NCBI GenBank assembly: GCA_000702245.1
Contig: JNKY01000010.1
Span: forward strand, 248,001-312,000
DNA length: 64,000 nucleotides
From: Lachnospiraceae bacterium C6A11
Lineage (GTDB): Bacteria; Bacillota; Clostridia; Lachnospirales; Lachnospiraceae
Direction: 5' to 3'
Shown: piece after piece, positions 25,217 through 36,664 of the stretch
How the letters are laid out: the number at the start of each line of letters is the position of its first letter
Numbering within the stretch: the first letter of the stretch is position 1
The notes under the pieces: model-generated
Seen by the model: the letters and a program-made list of their open reading frames with translations, nothing else
What the model was told of the DNA's origin: nothing
Database searches by the model: none
Position numbers and translations under genes: made by a program

Positions 25217-28200
25217 ATGACGGAGTGGAACAAAGAACAAAGTAAAGTCATAGAGAGCAGGAAGCTTTTGGGGCAGATACTTGTTTCCGCGGCAGCAGGA
25301 TCGGGTAAGACTGCTGTTCTTGTTGAGCGTATAATCATGAGCCTTCTTGATACTGTTGACGGAGAATATGTAAATGATATAGATGATTTTCTGGTCGTGA
25401 CCTTCACCAGAGCGGCTGCAGCCCAGATGAAGGACAAGATCACCAAAGAGATCGGCAGATACCTCGACGAGGAGAGCTCTAAGGAGCACCCTGACGTGAA
25501 GAAGATGGAGCATCTGATGAGACAGCAGATAGCAGTCGGAAGGGCTGACATCTGCACACTTGACAGCTTCTCGGCGAAGGTCGTAAGAGAAAACTTCAAT
25601 GTGATAAATATCGATCCGGGTTTCTCGACGGTTGAAGGAAATATGATGAAGCTTGTAAAGGATGACATCCTTGATGATATGTTTGACAGCCTTTTTACCG
25701 GAAATGATGGAAAATACGTTAAGGCAGCGGACTTTTCGCTTCTGGCAAGGGTATTTTTCACGAAGACAGATGATGAAGAGCTTAAGAAGCTGTTTTATAA
25801 GATCACTTCTGTGGCTGATACCATGCCTGAGCCTACGGTTTGGCTTGAAGAGAGCAGGGTGAAGAGTTCAGTGGATGTAGCGGGCGAAATCGGTGATGTC
25901 GGAGATGCTGAAGGAAAAACACTGGCGGAGAGAGAAAAGCGTTTCAATAGTCTGCTGTGGGTCGAAAAGCTGATGGATTATATCAGGGGCAGGATGAGCA
26001 GTGTGCTTGCCATCAATGAGAAGGCGGTTTCTCTGACTGAAGAGCGTATCAGTATTGCCGAGGAGAAGGAGCTTGATAACGAGATCACCAGGCTTTCGAA
26101 GCAGCTCTCCAGACTGACAGTGGACAGAGAGGTTCTGCAAAGGCTGTACGATGCTTCGGATAGAAAGAAGGGTGGAAACTTAAGACTCTTCATGCAGGCC
26201 TGCGAAGAGAAGAAATTCGTAAATAATGATAAAAAGAATGACGACGAGGACATCATTTGTTTAAGGTCAAAATACTCGATGAGCAGCGGTGAGCTGGCGG
26301 GCTTCATCAACAGTATCTTTGGCAAAAAGAAGCTTCCGAAGTTTGAAAGCATACTTAGCGATGTCTTTGATAATGCAGCAAAATGGATAGACATCATGGT
26401 TGATTTCTGCCTTGAATTCAGCGAAAGAGTGATGGCTGAGAAGCATCGTCGCAAGCAGTATGAATTCGGAGATATATCTCACTTTGCACTGCAGATCCTT
26501 ACTGAGAGAGAAGATTCTGCGGATTCGGAGAAAGGCAGTAACAACGGAGATGCCGGTGTCAGTGGAAATGCTGGTGAAAAGATAAGCAGAAAAGCTGTAG
26601 GAAGAATCAAGAGAGACGAGCGTGGATATGTTATTCCTTCAAAGGCGGCAAAAGCTCTCTCCAACAGATACAAATACATCTATATCGACGAATATCAGGA
26701 CAGCAGCTATATCCAGGAGGATATGATCAATGCTATCGCAACCTACAGAGACGGTATTCCTTCAAACATCTTCATGGTTGGAGATGTTAAGCAGAGTATT
26801 TACAAGTTCAGGCAGGCCAGCCCGAAGCTTTTTGTAGATAAATACAATGCCTTCCGGGATATTACAGCAGACGAGCTTGGGTCCATAGAAGAGAAGGGTG
26901 GTATGGTCATCAACCTCAGCACCAACTACAGATCCCGCAAACCTGTGCTTGATGCAGTCAACATAATATTTGAACAGCTCATGAAGAGGGATATCGGCGG
27001 TATAGATTACGACGACAATGCGGCTCTGAAATACGGCGCAGGCAGTGTCGGCGTTTATGATGAAAAGGACGATGCGAAGGTGTCGCTCACTATTATCGCG
27101 AAGCCTCTAAAGGAAGATGCCGGCGAGGATGGTGCGCAGGAGAAGAAGGATCCGGCGGCCGAGGATAAGGAATATGACACCGGAGAAAATGATTTTTCAA
27201 ACGATGAATACGAGGCGGCATATGTTGCCGACAAGATAGAAAAGATACTTAGTGACGAGAATTACATGGTCTACTCGAAGGATGAGGGTATGCGCAGAGT
27301 CAGACCTTCGGACATTGTCATCCTTATGAGAAGTATAGTGCGCAGGGCTGATTATTTTGTTGATGCCCTCAGCAGGAGAAATATAGGAGTCAGCCTTGAC
27401 AACAGCAGTGGCTATTTTGACGCGGCTGAAACCGTGACCATGCTTTCGATGCTGCGAGTTATAGATAACAGAAGGCAGGATATTCCGCTTGCCGCAGTGC
27501 TTAATTCACCGATCGGGGGACTAAGCAACAGTGACCTTATGATGATAGCCGGAGACGGTGATCATAGGAGCTTTTATGATGCATGCATGTCCTTTCTGGA
27601 CAAATACAGCCCTGAGGGTGATGAGAATCTCAAGGTTATCGCGGCACGCCTTAAGAGGTTCTTCGATATGGTCGACGAGCTTTCGGAGAAGCAGCGCTTC
27701 ATGAGTATTTCCATGCTGATTAGAAGGATACTTGAGCTGACGGATTATGATATTTATGCTTCAGCACTGCCGCTTGGGCAGAGGAGACTTGCCAATCTCA
27801 ATATGCTCATGCAGAAGGCTGACGAGTTTGAGAAGAGCAGCTTCACAGGACTTTTCAACTTCCTGAGATATATAGATAAATGCCGCATCCACGATATTGA
27901 TTTTGGTGAGGCGGAGGATGATACGGCTGACAGCGACAAGGTTACTATCATGAGTATTCATAAGAGTAAGGGCCTTGAGTTCTCGGTTGTATTTCTAGTT
28001 GGGCTCGGTCACGAGTTCAATAAGACAGACGACAGTGCAAAATACTTTGTTGATGGTGACAACCATATCGCAGTCGATTTCCTTGATCCGAAGAAGAAGC
28101 TTTTCGGTAAGAGCTTTATGATGAATTCCTTTATAAGTCTCTCGAGACTTGGAAGAGTTGAGGAGGAGCAGAGACTTCTGTATGTTGGTATGACGAGAGC

Positions 28201-29281
28201 CAGAGAGAGGCTTTATATGACCGGCGTTGACAGGAAATACCTTAACAGTGAGACGGCGGTCATGGACTATAAAACGAGGAGTTCACTTAATACCTATCTT
28301 TCGTGGATAGAGCCGGTGGTGAGTGCTGACAGGACGAATGAGATCATCTGTGAGACTGTTGCATTTGACCAGATAGAGGGTGTGGCGCGTGAGGCTGCAG
28401 AGGATAAAAACAGCGATTATCTGATGCTTATGGACAAGCTTGAAAGCGAGTCGGGGTCTGATTCTGTAAGGAAGAAGGTCGACGAGGTTGAAGAGATATA
28501 TTCGCTTGATAAGAATTACCTCTTCAAGCAGGAGGTGACCACCAGAGCTAAGATGTCTGTTTCTGAGATCAAGAAGGCGCTTCATGAGCAGGAAGACGAA
28601 GAGACCGAGAGATACAGTGGAGCGAAGGCTTATTTCGGACCGGAGGATGAAACTGAAAACGGAAGTAAGATGGAAGCCGGTAACGAGGAAATATCAATCG
28701 GCGATGTGAGCGGTGAGAAAGAACAGGGTGATACTGTACTCAGTGAGAAGGAACTCGCGGAGATAGGTGAGAAAGCTGCAAGGCGCGGAACTCTTGTGCA
28801 TAAGCTGTATGAGCTGATCGATTTTAAGAAAATCAGCAGTCGTGCGGATATGGAGAAGGAGATACGTGAGAAGCTTGATGATCCGTTCTTCTCTGATGAA
28901 GAGAGGTGCAGTATCATGGAAAGCTATGATATCCATCTTATGAGCCGCCTAGCTGATACAGGACTCTTTAAGAGGATGAAGGCTGCAGACAGTCGTGGAC
29001 AGCTCTATAAAGAGGCTGAATTTACGATGGGCAGGACTGAAAGCGTTGTAATAGTCCAGGGTATCATTGACGGATATTTTATAGATGATGACGGTAAGGC
29101 GGTCATTATGGATTATAAGACCGACAGGACTCACGATAAGGAGGAGCTGGTCAGAAGACACGGCCCACAGCTTAAACTTTACGCTGAAGCATTGTCGGGT
29201 ATACGCGGTCTTGAAGTGAAGGAACTGATCATTTACTCGCTCGAGATTGGAGAGGTTCCGATAGAGTTACAAATTAAATAA
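25217..29281 (+). CDS. addA: AddA helicase-nuclease subunit
   Basis: UvrD-type helicase plus RecB-type nuclease, about 1354 residues. Motif I AAAGSGKTAVL, motif II DEYQDSS, motif III VGDVKQSIYKFR, motif IV LSTNYRSR, motif V MSIHKSKGLEFSVVF and motif VI YVGMTRARERLY are all intact. The C-terminal nuclease has GIIDGYF...VIMDYKTDR with catalytic Asp and Lys. The start is uncertain: ATG 25217 has AAGGAGG but at 14-base spacing, while ATG 25190 would overlap addB by 23 bases. Acidic, low-complexity insertions (about 440-460 and 640-670) vary in the family. Co-transcribed with addB. Confidence 0.95.
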   Translation: MTEWNKEQSKVIESRKLLGQILVSAAAGSGKTAVLVERIIMSLLDTVDGEYVNDIDDFLVVTFTRAAAAQMKDKITKEIGRYLDEESSKEHPDVKKMEHLMRQQIAVGRADICTLDSFSAKVVRENFNVINIDPGFSTVEGNMMKLVKDDILDDMFDSLFTGNDGKYVKAADFSLLARVFFTKTDDEELKKLFYKITSVADTMPEPTVWLEESRVKSSVDVAGEIGDVGDAEGKTLAEREKRFNSLLWVEKLMDYIRGRMSSVLAINEKAVSLTEERISIAEEKELDNEITRLSKQLSRLTVDREVLQRLYDASDRKKGGNLRLFMQACEEKKFVNNDKKNDDEDIICLRSKYSMSSGELAGFINSIFGKKKLPKFESILSDVFDNAAKWIDIMVDFCLEFSERVMAEKHRRKQYEFGDISHFALQILTEREDSADSEKGSNNGDAGVSGNAGEKISRKAVGRIKRDERGYVIPSKAAKALSNRYKYIYIDEYQDSSYIQEDMINAIATYRDGIPSNIFMVGDVKQSIYKFRQASPKLFVDKYNAFRDITADELGSIEEKGGMVINLSTNYRSRKPVLDAVNIIFEQLMKRDIGGIDYDDNAALKYGAGSVGVYDEKDDAKVSLTIIAKPLKEDAGEDGAQEKKDPAAEDKEYDTGENDFSNDEYEAAYVADKIEKILSDENYMVYSKDEGMRRVRPSDIVILMRSIVRRADYFVDALSRRNIGVSLDNSSGYFDAAETVTMLSMLRVIDNRRQDIPLAAVLNSPIGGLSNSDLMMIAGDGDHRSFYDACMSFLDKYSPEGDENLKVIAARLKRFFDMVDELSEKQRFMSISMLIRRILELTDYDIYASALPLGQRRLANLNMLMQKADEFEKSSFTGLFNFLRYIDKCRIHDIDFGEAEDDTADSDKVTIMSIHKSKGLEFSVVFLVGLGHEFNKTDDSAKYFVDGDNHIAVDFLDPKKKLFGKSFMMNSFISLSRLGRVEEEQRLLYVGMTRARERLYMTGVDRKYLNSETAVMDYKTRSSLNTYLSWIEPVVSADRTNEIICETVAFDQIEGVAREAAEDKNSDYLMLMDKLESESGSDSVRKKVDEVEEIYSLDKNYLFKQEVTTRAKMSVSEIKKALHEQEDEETERYSGAKAYFGPEDETENGSKMEAGNEEISIGDVSGEKEQGDTVLSEKELAEIGEKAARRGTLVHKLYELIDFKKISSRADMEKEIREKLDDPFFSDEERCSIMESYDIHLMSRLADTGLFKRMKAADSRGQLYKEAEFTMGRTESVVIVQGIIDGYFIDDDGKAVIMDYKTDRTHDKEELVRRHGPQLKLYAEALSGIRGLEVKELIIYSLEIGEVPIELQIK

Positions 29282-29348
29282 AGACAGAGTTCTGCGTGAT
29301 ACGTATCGAGAATTAGGATGTGTACTGCGGAATGAAAGAGTAAAAAAT

Positions 29349-29385
29349 AAGCAGCTGTTTGATCGGTAGTGATCGACAGCTGCTT
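29349..29385. terminator. Bidirectional terminator between addA and the XRE gene
   Basis: Stem AAGCAGCTGT (29349-29358) / ACAGCTGCTT (29376-29385) with an inner GATC-type pairing in the loop and T/A-rich flanks. It overlaps the first base of the XRE stop codon. Confidence 0.82.
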
Positions 29386-29651
29386 TATTTTGAAGATCCG
29401 TCTTTTTTGTTCTTTCGGTCCTTGACATCATCAAGACCTAAGAGATAATCGGCTGAAACCTTATATAACTTACATAATGCGAGAAGATGGCGAACAGGCA
29501 GCTCGGTTGCTCCGCGTTCATAACGCGAATACATAGTCTGAGATATACCCAGCTTAGAAGCTACAACATTCTGCGAATAGTCCGAATCCTCGCGAAGATC
29601 GGACATTCTTCGGATATAATCGATTTTGAAGATATCTTTTTCTTTTCGCAT
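29385..29651 (-). CDS. XRE-family transcriptional regulator
   Basis: 88-residue single-domain helix-turn-helix protein. The HTH spans about residues 25-75 (SQNVVASKLGISQTMYSRYERGA) and the C-terminal tail is Lys-rich. There is no sensory domain, so it is probably a dimeric repressor. It is divergent from the ATP synthase operon. The shared 265-bp region contains a perfect TAGTACA-N4-TGTACTA palindrome and a further half-site, which are likely its operators. Confidence 0.9.
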   Translation of the reverse strand: MRKEKDIFKIDYIRRMSDLREDSDYSQNVVASKLGISQTMYSRYERGATELPVRHLLALCKLYKVSADYLLGLDDVKDRKNKKDGSSK

Positions 29652-29750
29652 TTTTATAACCTGACATGATATTACTTAAGCCGGTCACATAAAAATGCGA
29701 CTGCTTTGTTTTTTGTGTAACTTAGTAAAAACTATGCAGTGATACTATCA

Positions 29751-29793
29751 TAGTACATATCGCACCCATTGAAAATAGTACATATTTGTACTA
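29751..29793. promoter_or_regulatory. Candidate XRE operators
   Basis: Perfect palindrome TAGTACA-TATT-TGTACTA (29776-29793) plus a half-site TAGTACAT (29751-29758). The half-site falls in a possible minus-strand promoter of the XRE gene (TTTTCA-N17-TATGAT). The palindrome lies 54 bases upstream of the atp -35. Confidence 0.6.
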
Positions 29794-29847
29794 AAGAAAT
29801 TTAAGTGAAGATGCCGTCTTGAAGGACTTTTGAAAGCAATATTCAAA

Positions 29848-29876
29848 TTGACATTGAAAATCTAAAAAACTATAAT
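29848..29876 (+). promoter_or_regulatory. Promoter of the ATP synthase operon
   Basis: Consensus promoter: TTGACA (29848-29853), 17 bases, TATAAT (29871-29876), 39 bases before the atpB ATG. Confidence 0.93.
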
Positions 29877-29915
29877 AGAGAAGGTAATTTCAGGGAGGAG
29901 ATGAGCTAAAGATAA

Positions 29916-30770
29916 ATGAGTAAAAAGAAGAGAATAAGGACGATAGTCATCATGCTTATTGTGGTGGTAATTCTCGCTGTCATTTCGCTCCTGATAGGGG
30001 ATGGTGGAGGTAAGGAAGAGACCATCAGAGAGACCATGAAGGACGCCGTTCTGCATGATGAAAATAAGATGAGCTTATTTGGCATCATCGACGTCAATCC
30101 ATCGCTGATATCAGCGTATGTGGTGACCGCGATAATACTTCTTGCGGCACTGCTGATAAGGATATTTGCGATACCGAAGTTCAAATACGTTCCGGGAAAA
30201 TTCCAGACTGTCATAGAAGAGTGGGTCGGACTTTTCAGTGGTATGGCGAAGACAAACAGCCCACATAGAAACAGATTCCTCGGAATCTACATCTTTACGG
30301 CGGGATCGTACATATTTATCGGAACATGCTTCGAGCTTTTCGGCTTCCAGGCCGTAACGACGAAGGGGATGTCGATGGCACTGCCGGCACCGCTTGCCGA
30401 CATTAACGCGGCAATCGCCATGGGCGTTATGTCGTATCTCGCGATAATGTCCGGAGGAATAGCCGAAAATAAAGGTAAGGGCGTGCTGAAGACCTTGAAG
30501 GACTTCTCACTTCCGATATCAATGAGCTTCCGACTCTTCGGAGCACTGCTCAGTGGACTTCTGGTAACAGAAATGGTTTACTACTACATCACACTGAGCT
30601 TCGTGCTTCCTGTGATCGTAGGAATACTGTTCACCTTGATCCACGCGCTTATCCAGGCCTACGTTTTGACGATGCTTACGGCACTGTTCTACGGAGAGGT
30701 TTCCGAACCGAGTGAGAAGAAACCTAAGAAATCAAAAGCGGCCAAGAAAACGCAGACCGAAACGGCGTAA
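29916..30770 (+). CDS. atpB: ATP synthase F0 subunit a
   Basis: 284-residue membrane subunit forming the ion half-channels against the c-ring. It is recognised by the conserved Arg helix FSLPISMSFRLFGALLSG (essential Arg) and the last helices HALIQAYVLTMLTALFYGE, with ADINAAIAMG earlier. There is an extra N-terminal membrane helix and a Lys/Glu tail at the C terminus. First gene of the operon; a Shine-Dalgarno GGGAGGAG lies upstream. A 104-base gap with a hairpin follows before atpE. Confidence 0.96.
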   Translation: MSKKKRIRTIVIMLIVVVILAVISLLIGDGGGKEETIRETMKDAVLHDENKMSLFGIIDVNPSLISAYVVTAIILLAALLIRIFAIPKFKYVPGKFQTVIEEWVGLFSGMAKTNSPHRNRFLGIYIFTAGSYIFIGTCFELFGFQAVTTKGMSMALPAPLADINAAIAMGVMSYLAIMSGGIAENKGKGVLKTLKDFSLPISMSFRLFGALLSGLLVTEMVYYYITLSFVLPVIVGILFTLIHALIQAYVLTMLTALFYGEVSEPSEKKPKKSKAAKKTQTETA

Positions 30771-30778
30771 ATTATCAG

Positions 30779-30818
30779 CAAATCTGTGAAGGAACGGTAC
30801 GTGCAATCAGCAGATTTG
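30779..30818 (+). other. Hairpin between atpB and atpE
   Basis: CAAATCTG (30779-30786) pairs with CAGATTTG (30811-30818) around a 24-base loop, with no U-run. An intercistronic structure before the c-subunit gene may help its high expression; this is inference. Confidence 0.5.
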
Positions 30819-30874
30819 TGCCGGAAGAGTAAAAAATTGAAACAAAAAAGAAACCCATAAGGGAGGAAAATATA

Positions 30875-31321
30875 ATGAATAAAACATTGAAGGTTATGCC
30901 ATTTGTACTTGCAGCAGTGATCGTGCTTCTTCTGGTATCAATACCGGTAATGGCAATGACTACTAAGGATGATAAGAATACGAAGACAGTTGTTAAGACA
31001 GAGAGCGCCCAGTTAGATGACAGTGCAGCCAGCGTAAATACAACCGTAGTTAAGGATACTGAGGCAGCTGTAGAAGAGGAAGCAGCTGATTCTTCATCAA
31101 CAGGTATGAAGGCTCTTGCAGCAGCAATCGTTGTTGGTATCGCTGCAGCAGCAGGTGCCATCGGGATGGGTATGGCCATCTCAAAGTCTGCAGAGGGTAT
31201 TTCAAGACAGCCTGAGGCAGCCGGAAATATCAGAACTTCACTCATGCTCGGACTTGTATTTATCGAGACAGCTATCATCTACGCACTTATCGTTGCAATT
31301 CTGATCATATTCGTCATGTAG
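30875..31321 (+). CDS. atpE: ATP synthase F0 subunit c with N-terminal extension
   Basis: Proteolipid of the rotor ring. Residues of about 76-148 form the normal two-helix hairpin (GAIGMGMAISKSAEGISRQPEA loop region, then GLVFIETAIIY with the ion-binding Glu). Before this come about 75 extra residues: a hydrophobic helix with signal-peptidase-like end (SIPVMA, residues of about 8-27) and an acidic Ser/Thr-rich linker. Usual length is 70-90, here 148. Topology fits, as the linker would be extracellular. The Gln of Na+-type rings is Met here, so H+ coupling is likelier. A strong GGGAGGA precedes the ATG. Confidence 0.93.
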   Translation: MNKTLKVMPFVLAAVIVLLLVSIPVMAMTTKDDKNTKTVVKTESAQLDDSAASVNTTVVKDTEAAVEEEAADSSSTGMKALAAAIVVGIAAAAGAIGMGMAISKSAEGISRQPEAAGNIRTSLMLGLVFIETAIIYALIVAILIIFVM

Positions 31322-31329
31322 TTACCCTG

Positions 31330-31486
31330 AGTAACTGCATAATAATTCAGATAAAGACAACGACTGCTTGCAGGCGGTTGGCTATATCTGAATTATTGTA
31401 TAGATTGCGAAGCAATCTATCATCAGACATAAGCCTGTTAGGGCGACAGACGGCGAAGCCGGCTGGTCTGATGGTTAGCAGTTACT
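31330..31486 (+). ncRNA. Repeated structured RNA element, copy A (atpE-atpF gap)
   Basis: Six helices: P1 AGTAACTGC/GCAGTTACT (31330-31338/31478-31486); P2 13 bp (31341-31353/31385-31397) capped by CTGCTTGCAG; P3 ATAGATTGC-GAA-GCAATCTAT (31400-31420); P4 CATCAGAC/GTCTGATG (31421-31428/31466-31473); P5 GCCT/GGGC (31433-31444); the conserved single strand GACAGA; P6 CGGC-GAA-GCCG (31451-31461). The same architecture with different pairing bases occurs at 60757-60911. Confidence 0.75.
31355..31374 (+). repeat. 20-nt direct repeat, first copy
   Basis: AGACAACGACTGCTTGCAGG, inside the P2 loop of the structured element; identical to 31497-31516. Confidence 0.9.
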
Positions 31487-31496
31487 GGAAAAATAG

Positions 31497-31516
31497 AGAC
31501 AACGACTGCTTGCAGG
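31497..31516 (+). repeat. 20-nt direct repeat, second copy
   Basis: Exact copy of 31355-31374, placed after the structured element and just before the atpF ribosome site. Confidence 0.9.
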
Positions 31517-31542
31517 TATATTAAAATAAAAGGAGGCACAAG

Positions 31543-32019
31543 ATGCCACTTAACATTGATATTCAACAGATATTACTTCATTTTCTGAATTTTGCGATCC
31601 TTTTCACGGGACTATACATCATTCTTTATAAGCCTGTTAAGGACTTCATGAAGAAGAGGCAGGATCATTACGAAGAGATGGATGAGAAGGCTAAGAAGGA
31701 CGTCGAGGACGCCGAGAAGCTGAAGAAGGAATACGAAGAGAGGCTTGCGAAGGCTGACGCCGAGATTCAGGATAAGAAGAATAAATATGAGGCAGAGCTT
31801 GGAAATATCAGAAAGGATCGTATCGGCAAGGCTGAGGCCGAGGCTGAGAAGATCATAGGAGATGCCAGAGAGACTGCCGAGAGAGAGAAGAAGAGAATAA
31901 TCGAAAGTGCAGATAAAGAGGCTAAGGATATCATAGCTGATGCTGCTGATAAGCTTGTGAACGCAAGCCTCAGCGAAAACTTCGACGCATTTCTTGATAC
32001 CGCCGAAGGGGGTAAATAG
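31543..32019 (+). CDS. atpF: ATP synthase F0 subunit b
   Basis: 158-residue peripheral stalk subunit. It has an N-terminal membrane helix ([18 protein letters not shown]) with the conserved pattern before [10 protein letters not shown], then a long charged right-handed coiled-coil region rich in Lys, Glu and Ala up to the C terminus. Length is normal, so it has not absorbed the missing delta subunit. AAAGGAGG precedes the ATG. atpA follows after 2 bases. Confidence 0.95.
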   Translation: MPLNIDIQQILLHFLNFAILFTGLYIILYKPVKDFMKKRQDHYEEMDEKAKKDVEDAEKLKKEYEERLAKADAEIQDKKNKYEAELGNIRKDRIGKAEAEAEKIIGDARETAEREKKRIIESADKEAKDIIADAADKLVNASLSENFDAFLDTAEGGK

Positions 32020-32021
32020 TT

Positions 32022-33764
32022 ATGAGTGAAAAGCCTGCAGTAAATAAAGCGGTTCTTTATGCGGCCGAAGCTCCTTCACCGGAGCAGAAGGCGCGTTTTA
32101 TCCGCTTTCTTTCCGATAAAAAGAATGAGCCGGTTGAGCTTGAATGGGAGAAGGACGACAGTCTCGGAAACGGTTTCAAGCTTGCTTTCGGCAGCGAGAT
32201 ATATGACTGGACGCCTGAGGGATTGCTCAGGCAGTTTTCAAATATGCTCGATTCTGTCAAGGCCGGTGAGAACGAAGAGATAATAACTCTTGTCAGAGAA
32301 AATATAAAAAACTGGAAACCTGAGGTCAGAGCAGATGAAGTAGGTACCGTGCTTTTTGCGGGTGATGGTATAGCTGTTGTATCCGGGCTCGATAGGGTTA
32401 CCTACGGCGAGATCGTTCAGTTTGAATGTGGCGTTAAGGGTATGGTTCAGGACCTCAGAAGAGGTGAGACCGGTGTCATCCTGTTCGGTGATGATAGCGA
32501 GATCGAGGACTACAGCCTTGTTTACAGGACCGGTAAGACAGCAGGCATCCCGGTTGGTGATGCCTTTGTAGGAAGAGTTGTAAATGCACTTGGTGAGCCT
32601 CTTGACGGCAAAGGAGACATCCTTACAGACGGCTACCGTGCAATAGAGTCACCTGCACCGGGCATCGTAGACAGACAGCCGGTTGATAAGCCTATGGAAA
32701 CAGGCCTTCTCACAATCGATTCCATGTTCCCTATCGGACGTGGTCAGAGAGAGCTTATCATAGGTGACAGACAGACCGGAAAAACATCGATAGCCATTGA
32801 TACTATTCTTAACCAGAAGGGTAAGAATGTTATCTGTATATATGTTGCGATAGGACAGAAGTCCAGCAGTGTTGCCCAGCTTGTTCAGAATCTGACAAAT
32901 AAGGGCGCTATGGATTACACAATAGTAGTAAATGCTTCGGCCAGTGAAACTGCGCCTATTCAGTATATCGCGCCTTATTCGGGAACTGCTCTCGGCGAGT
33001 ATTTTATGAACAACGGTAAGGATGTACTGATAGTTTATGATGATCTGTCAAAGCATGCGATAGCTTACAGAGCACTCAGCCTTCTGCTTGAGAGATCTCC
33101 GGGACGTGAGGCATATCCGGGTGATGTATTCTATCTTCACTCACGTTTGTTGGAGCGTTCGGCTCACCTCTCTGACGAGAAGGGCGGCGGTTCAATGACA
33201 GCGCTTCCGATAGTTGAAACGCAGGCAGGTGATGTTTCGGCTTATATTCCGACAAATATCATTTCAATTACAGACGGTCAGATATTCCTTGAGAGCGACC
33301 TCTTCTTTGCGGGTCAGAGACCGGCCGTAAACGTAGGCCTTTCAGTTTCACGAGTTGGTGGAGCAGCACAGACCAAGGCTATGAAGAAGGCTTCGGGAGG
33401 ATTGAGACTCGGACTTGCACAGTACAGAGAGATGGAGGTCTTCACACAGTTTGCCAGCGACCTCGATGATACGACTAAGCGTCAGCTCAGCTATGGTCAG
33501 GGCCTGATGAGAATACTTCGTCAGCCGACCAATTCACCGCTCAGTCAGCACGAACAGGTTATCACACTTGTATTTGCGATAGATCACGGTATGCAGAATG
33601 TGGGGCTGGAGAAGATACCTTCAGTAAACAGGGAAATCCTTGCGTACTTTGAAGATATGTATCCGGAGCTCTGCAGCAGGATCGACCGCGAGGGCGTGAT
33701 AAGTGATGAAGATATAGAGACGATCAAGACTGAAGCCAGAGCATTTGTGGAATCGCGTGAGTAA
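32022..33764 (+). CDS. atpA: ATP synthase F1 alpha with delta-like N-terminal domain
   Basis: 580 residues against about 505 for normal alpha. The alpha part starts near residue 84 ([12 protein letters not shown]...[18 protein letters not shown]) and is complete, with Walker [10 protein letters not shown] and the alpha-specific Gln. Residues of about 20-78 match the pattern of the C-terminal domain of subunit delta: [47 protein letters not shown], corresponding to the family's 'DPSLIGGxxxRxGDxxxDGSxxxxL'. No separate atpH exists in the operon. I interpret this as a delta-CTD/alpha fusion replacing delta; this is pattern recognition, not an alignment. Confidence 0.92.
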   Translation: MSEKPAVNKAVLYAAEAPSPEQKARFIRFLSDKKNEPVELEWEKDDSLGNGFKLAFGSEIYDWTPEGLLRQFSNMLDSVKAGENEEIITLVRENIKNWKPEVRADEVGTVLFAGDGIAVVSGLDRVTYGEIVQFECGVKGMVQDLRRGETGVILFGDDSEIEDYSLVYRTGKTAGIPVGDAFVGRVVNALGEPLDGKGDILTDGYRAIESPAPGIVDRQPVDKPMETGLLTIDSMFPIGRGQRELIIGDRQTGKTSIAIDTILNQKGKNVICIYVAIGQKSSSVAQLVQNLTNKGAMDYTIVVNASASETAPIQYIAPYSGTALGEYFMNNGKDVLIVYDDLSKHAIAYRALSLLLERSPGREAYPGDVFYLHSRLLERSAHLSDEKGGGSMTALPIVETQAGDVSAYIPTNIISITDGQIFLESDLFFAGQRPAVNVGLSVSRVGGAAQTKAMKKASGGLRLGLAQYREMEVFTQFASDLDDTTKRQLSYGQGLMRILRQPTNSPLSQHEQVITLVFAIDHGMQNVGLEKIPSVNREILAYFEDMYPELCSRIDREGVISDEDIETIKTEARAFVESRE

Positions 33765-33825
33765 GTATAATACATAATTGATACGTGGCAGAATTCGATA
33801 TAAATGATTGGAACAGGGTGAGGAA

Positions 33826-36556
<2,731 letters not shown>

Positions 36557-36565
36557 AGTACCTAG

Positions 36566-36594
36566 TTGGAAAAAGAACGGTTTTGAAGTATAAT
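36566..36594 (+). promoter_or_regulatory. Promoter of the PAS-GGDEF gene
   Basis: TTGGAA (36566-36571), 17 bases, TATAAT (36589-36594). Confidence 0.8.
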
Positions 36595-36664
36595 AGATTT
36601 GTTAAGGCTTAAGAATAATTTGCGTATTTGATATTGTTTATTATTTCATATAAGGGTGCAAAAT

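Noticed and set aside
30875-31321. Sodium-type c-ring
   Set aside because: The Gln of helix 1 that ligates Na+ is Met, and the Glu-Ser-Thr context is Glu-Thr-Ala, so proton coupling is more likely.
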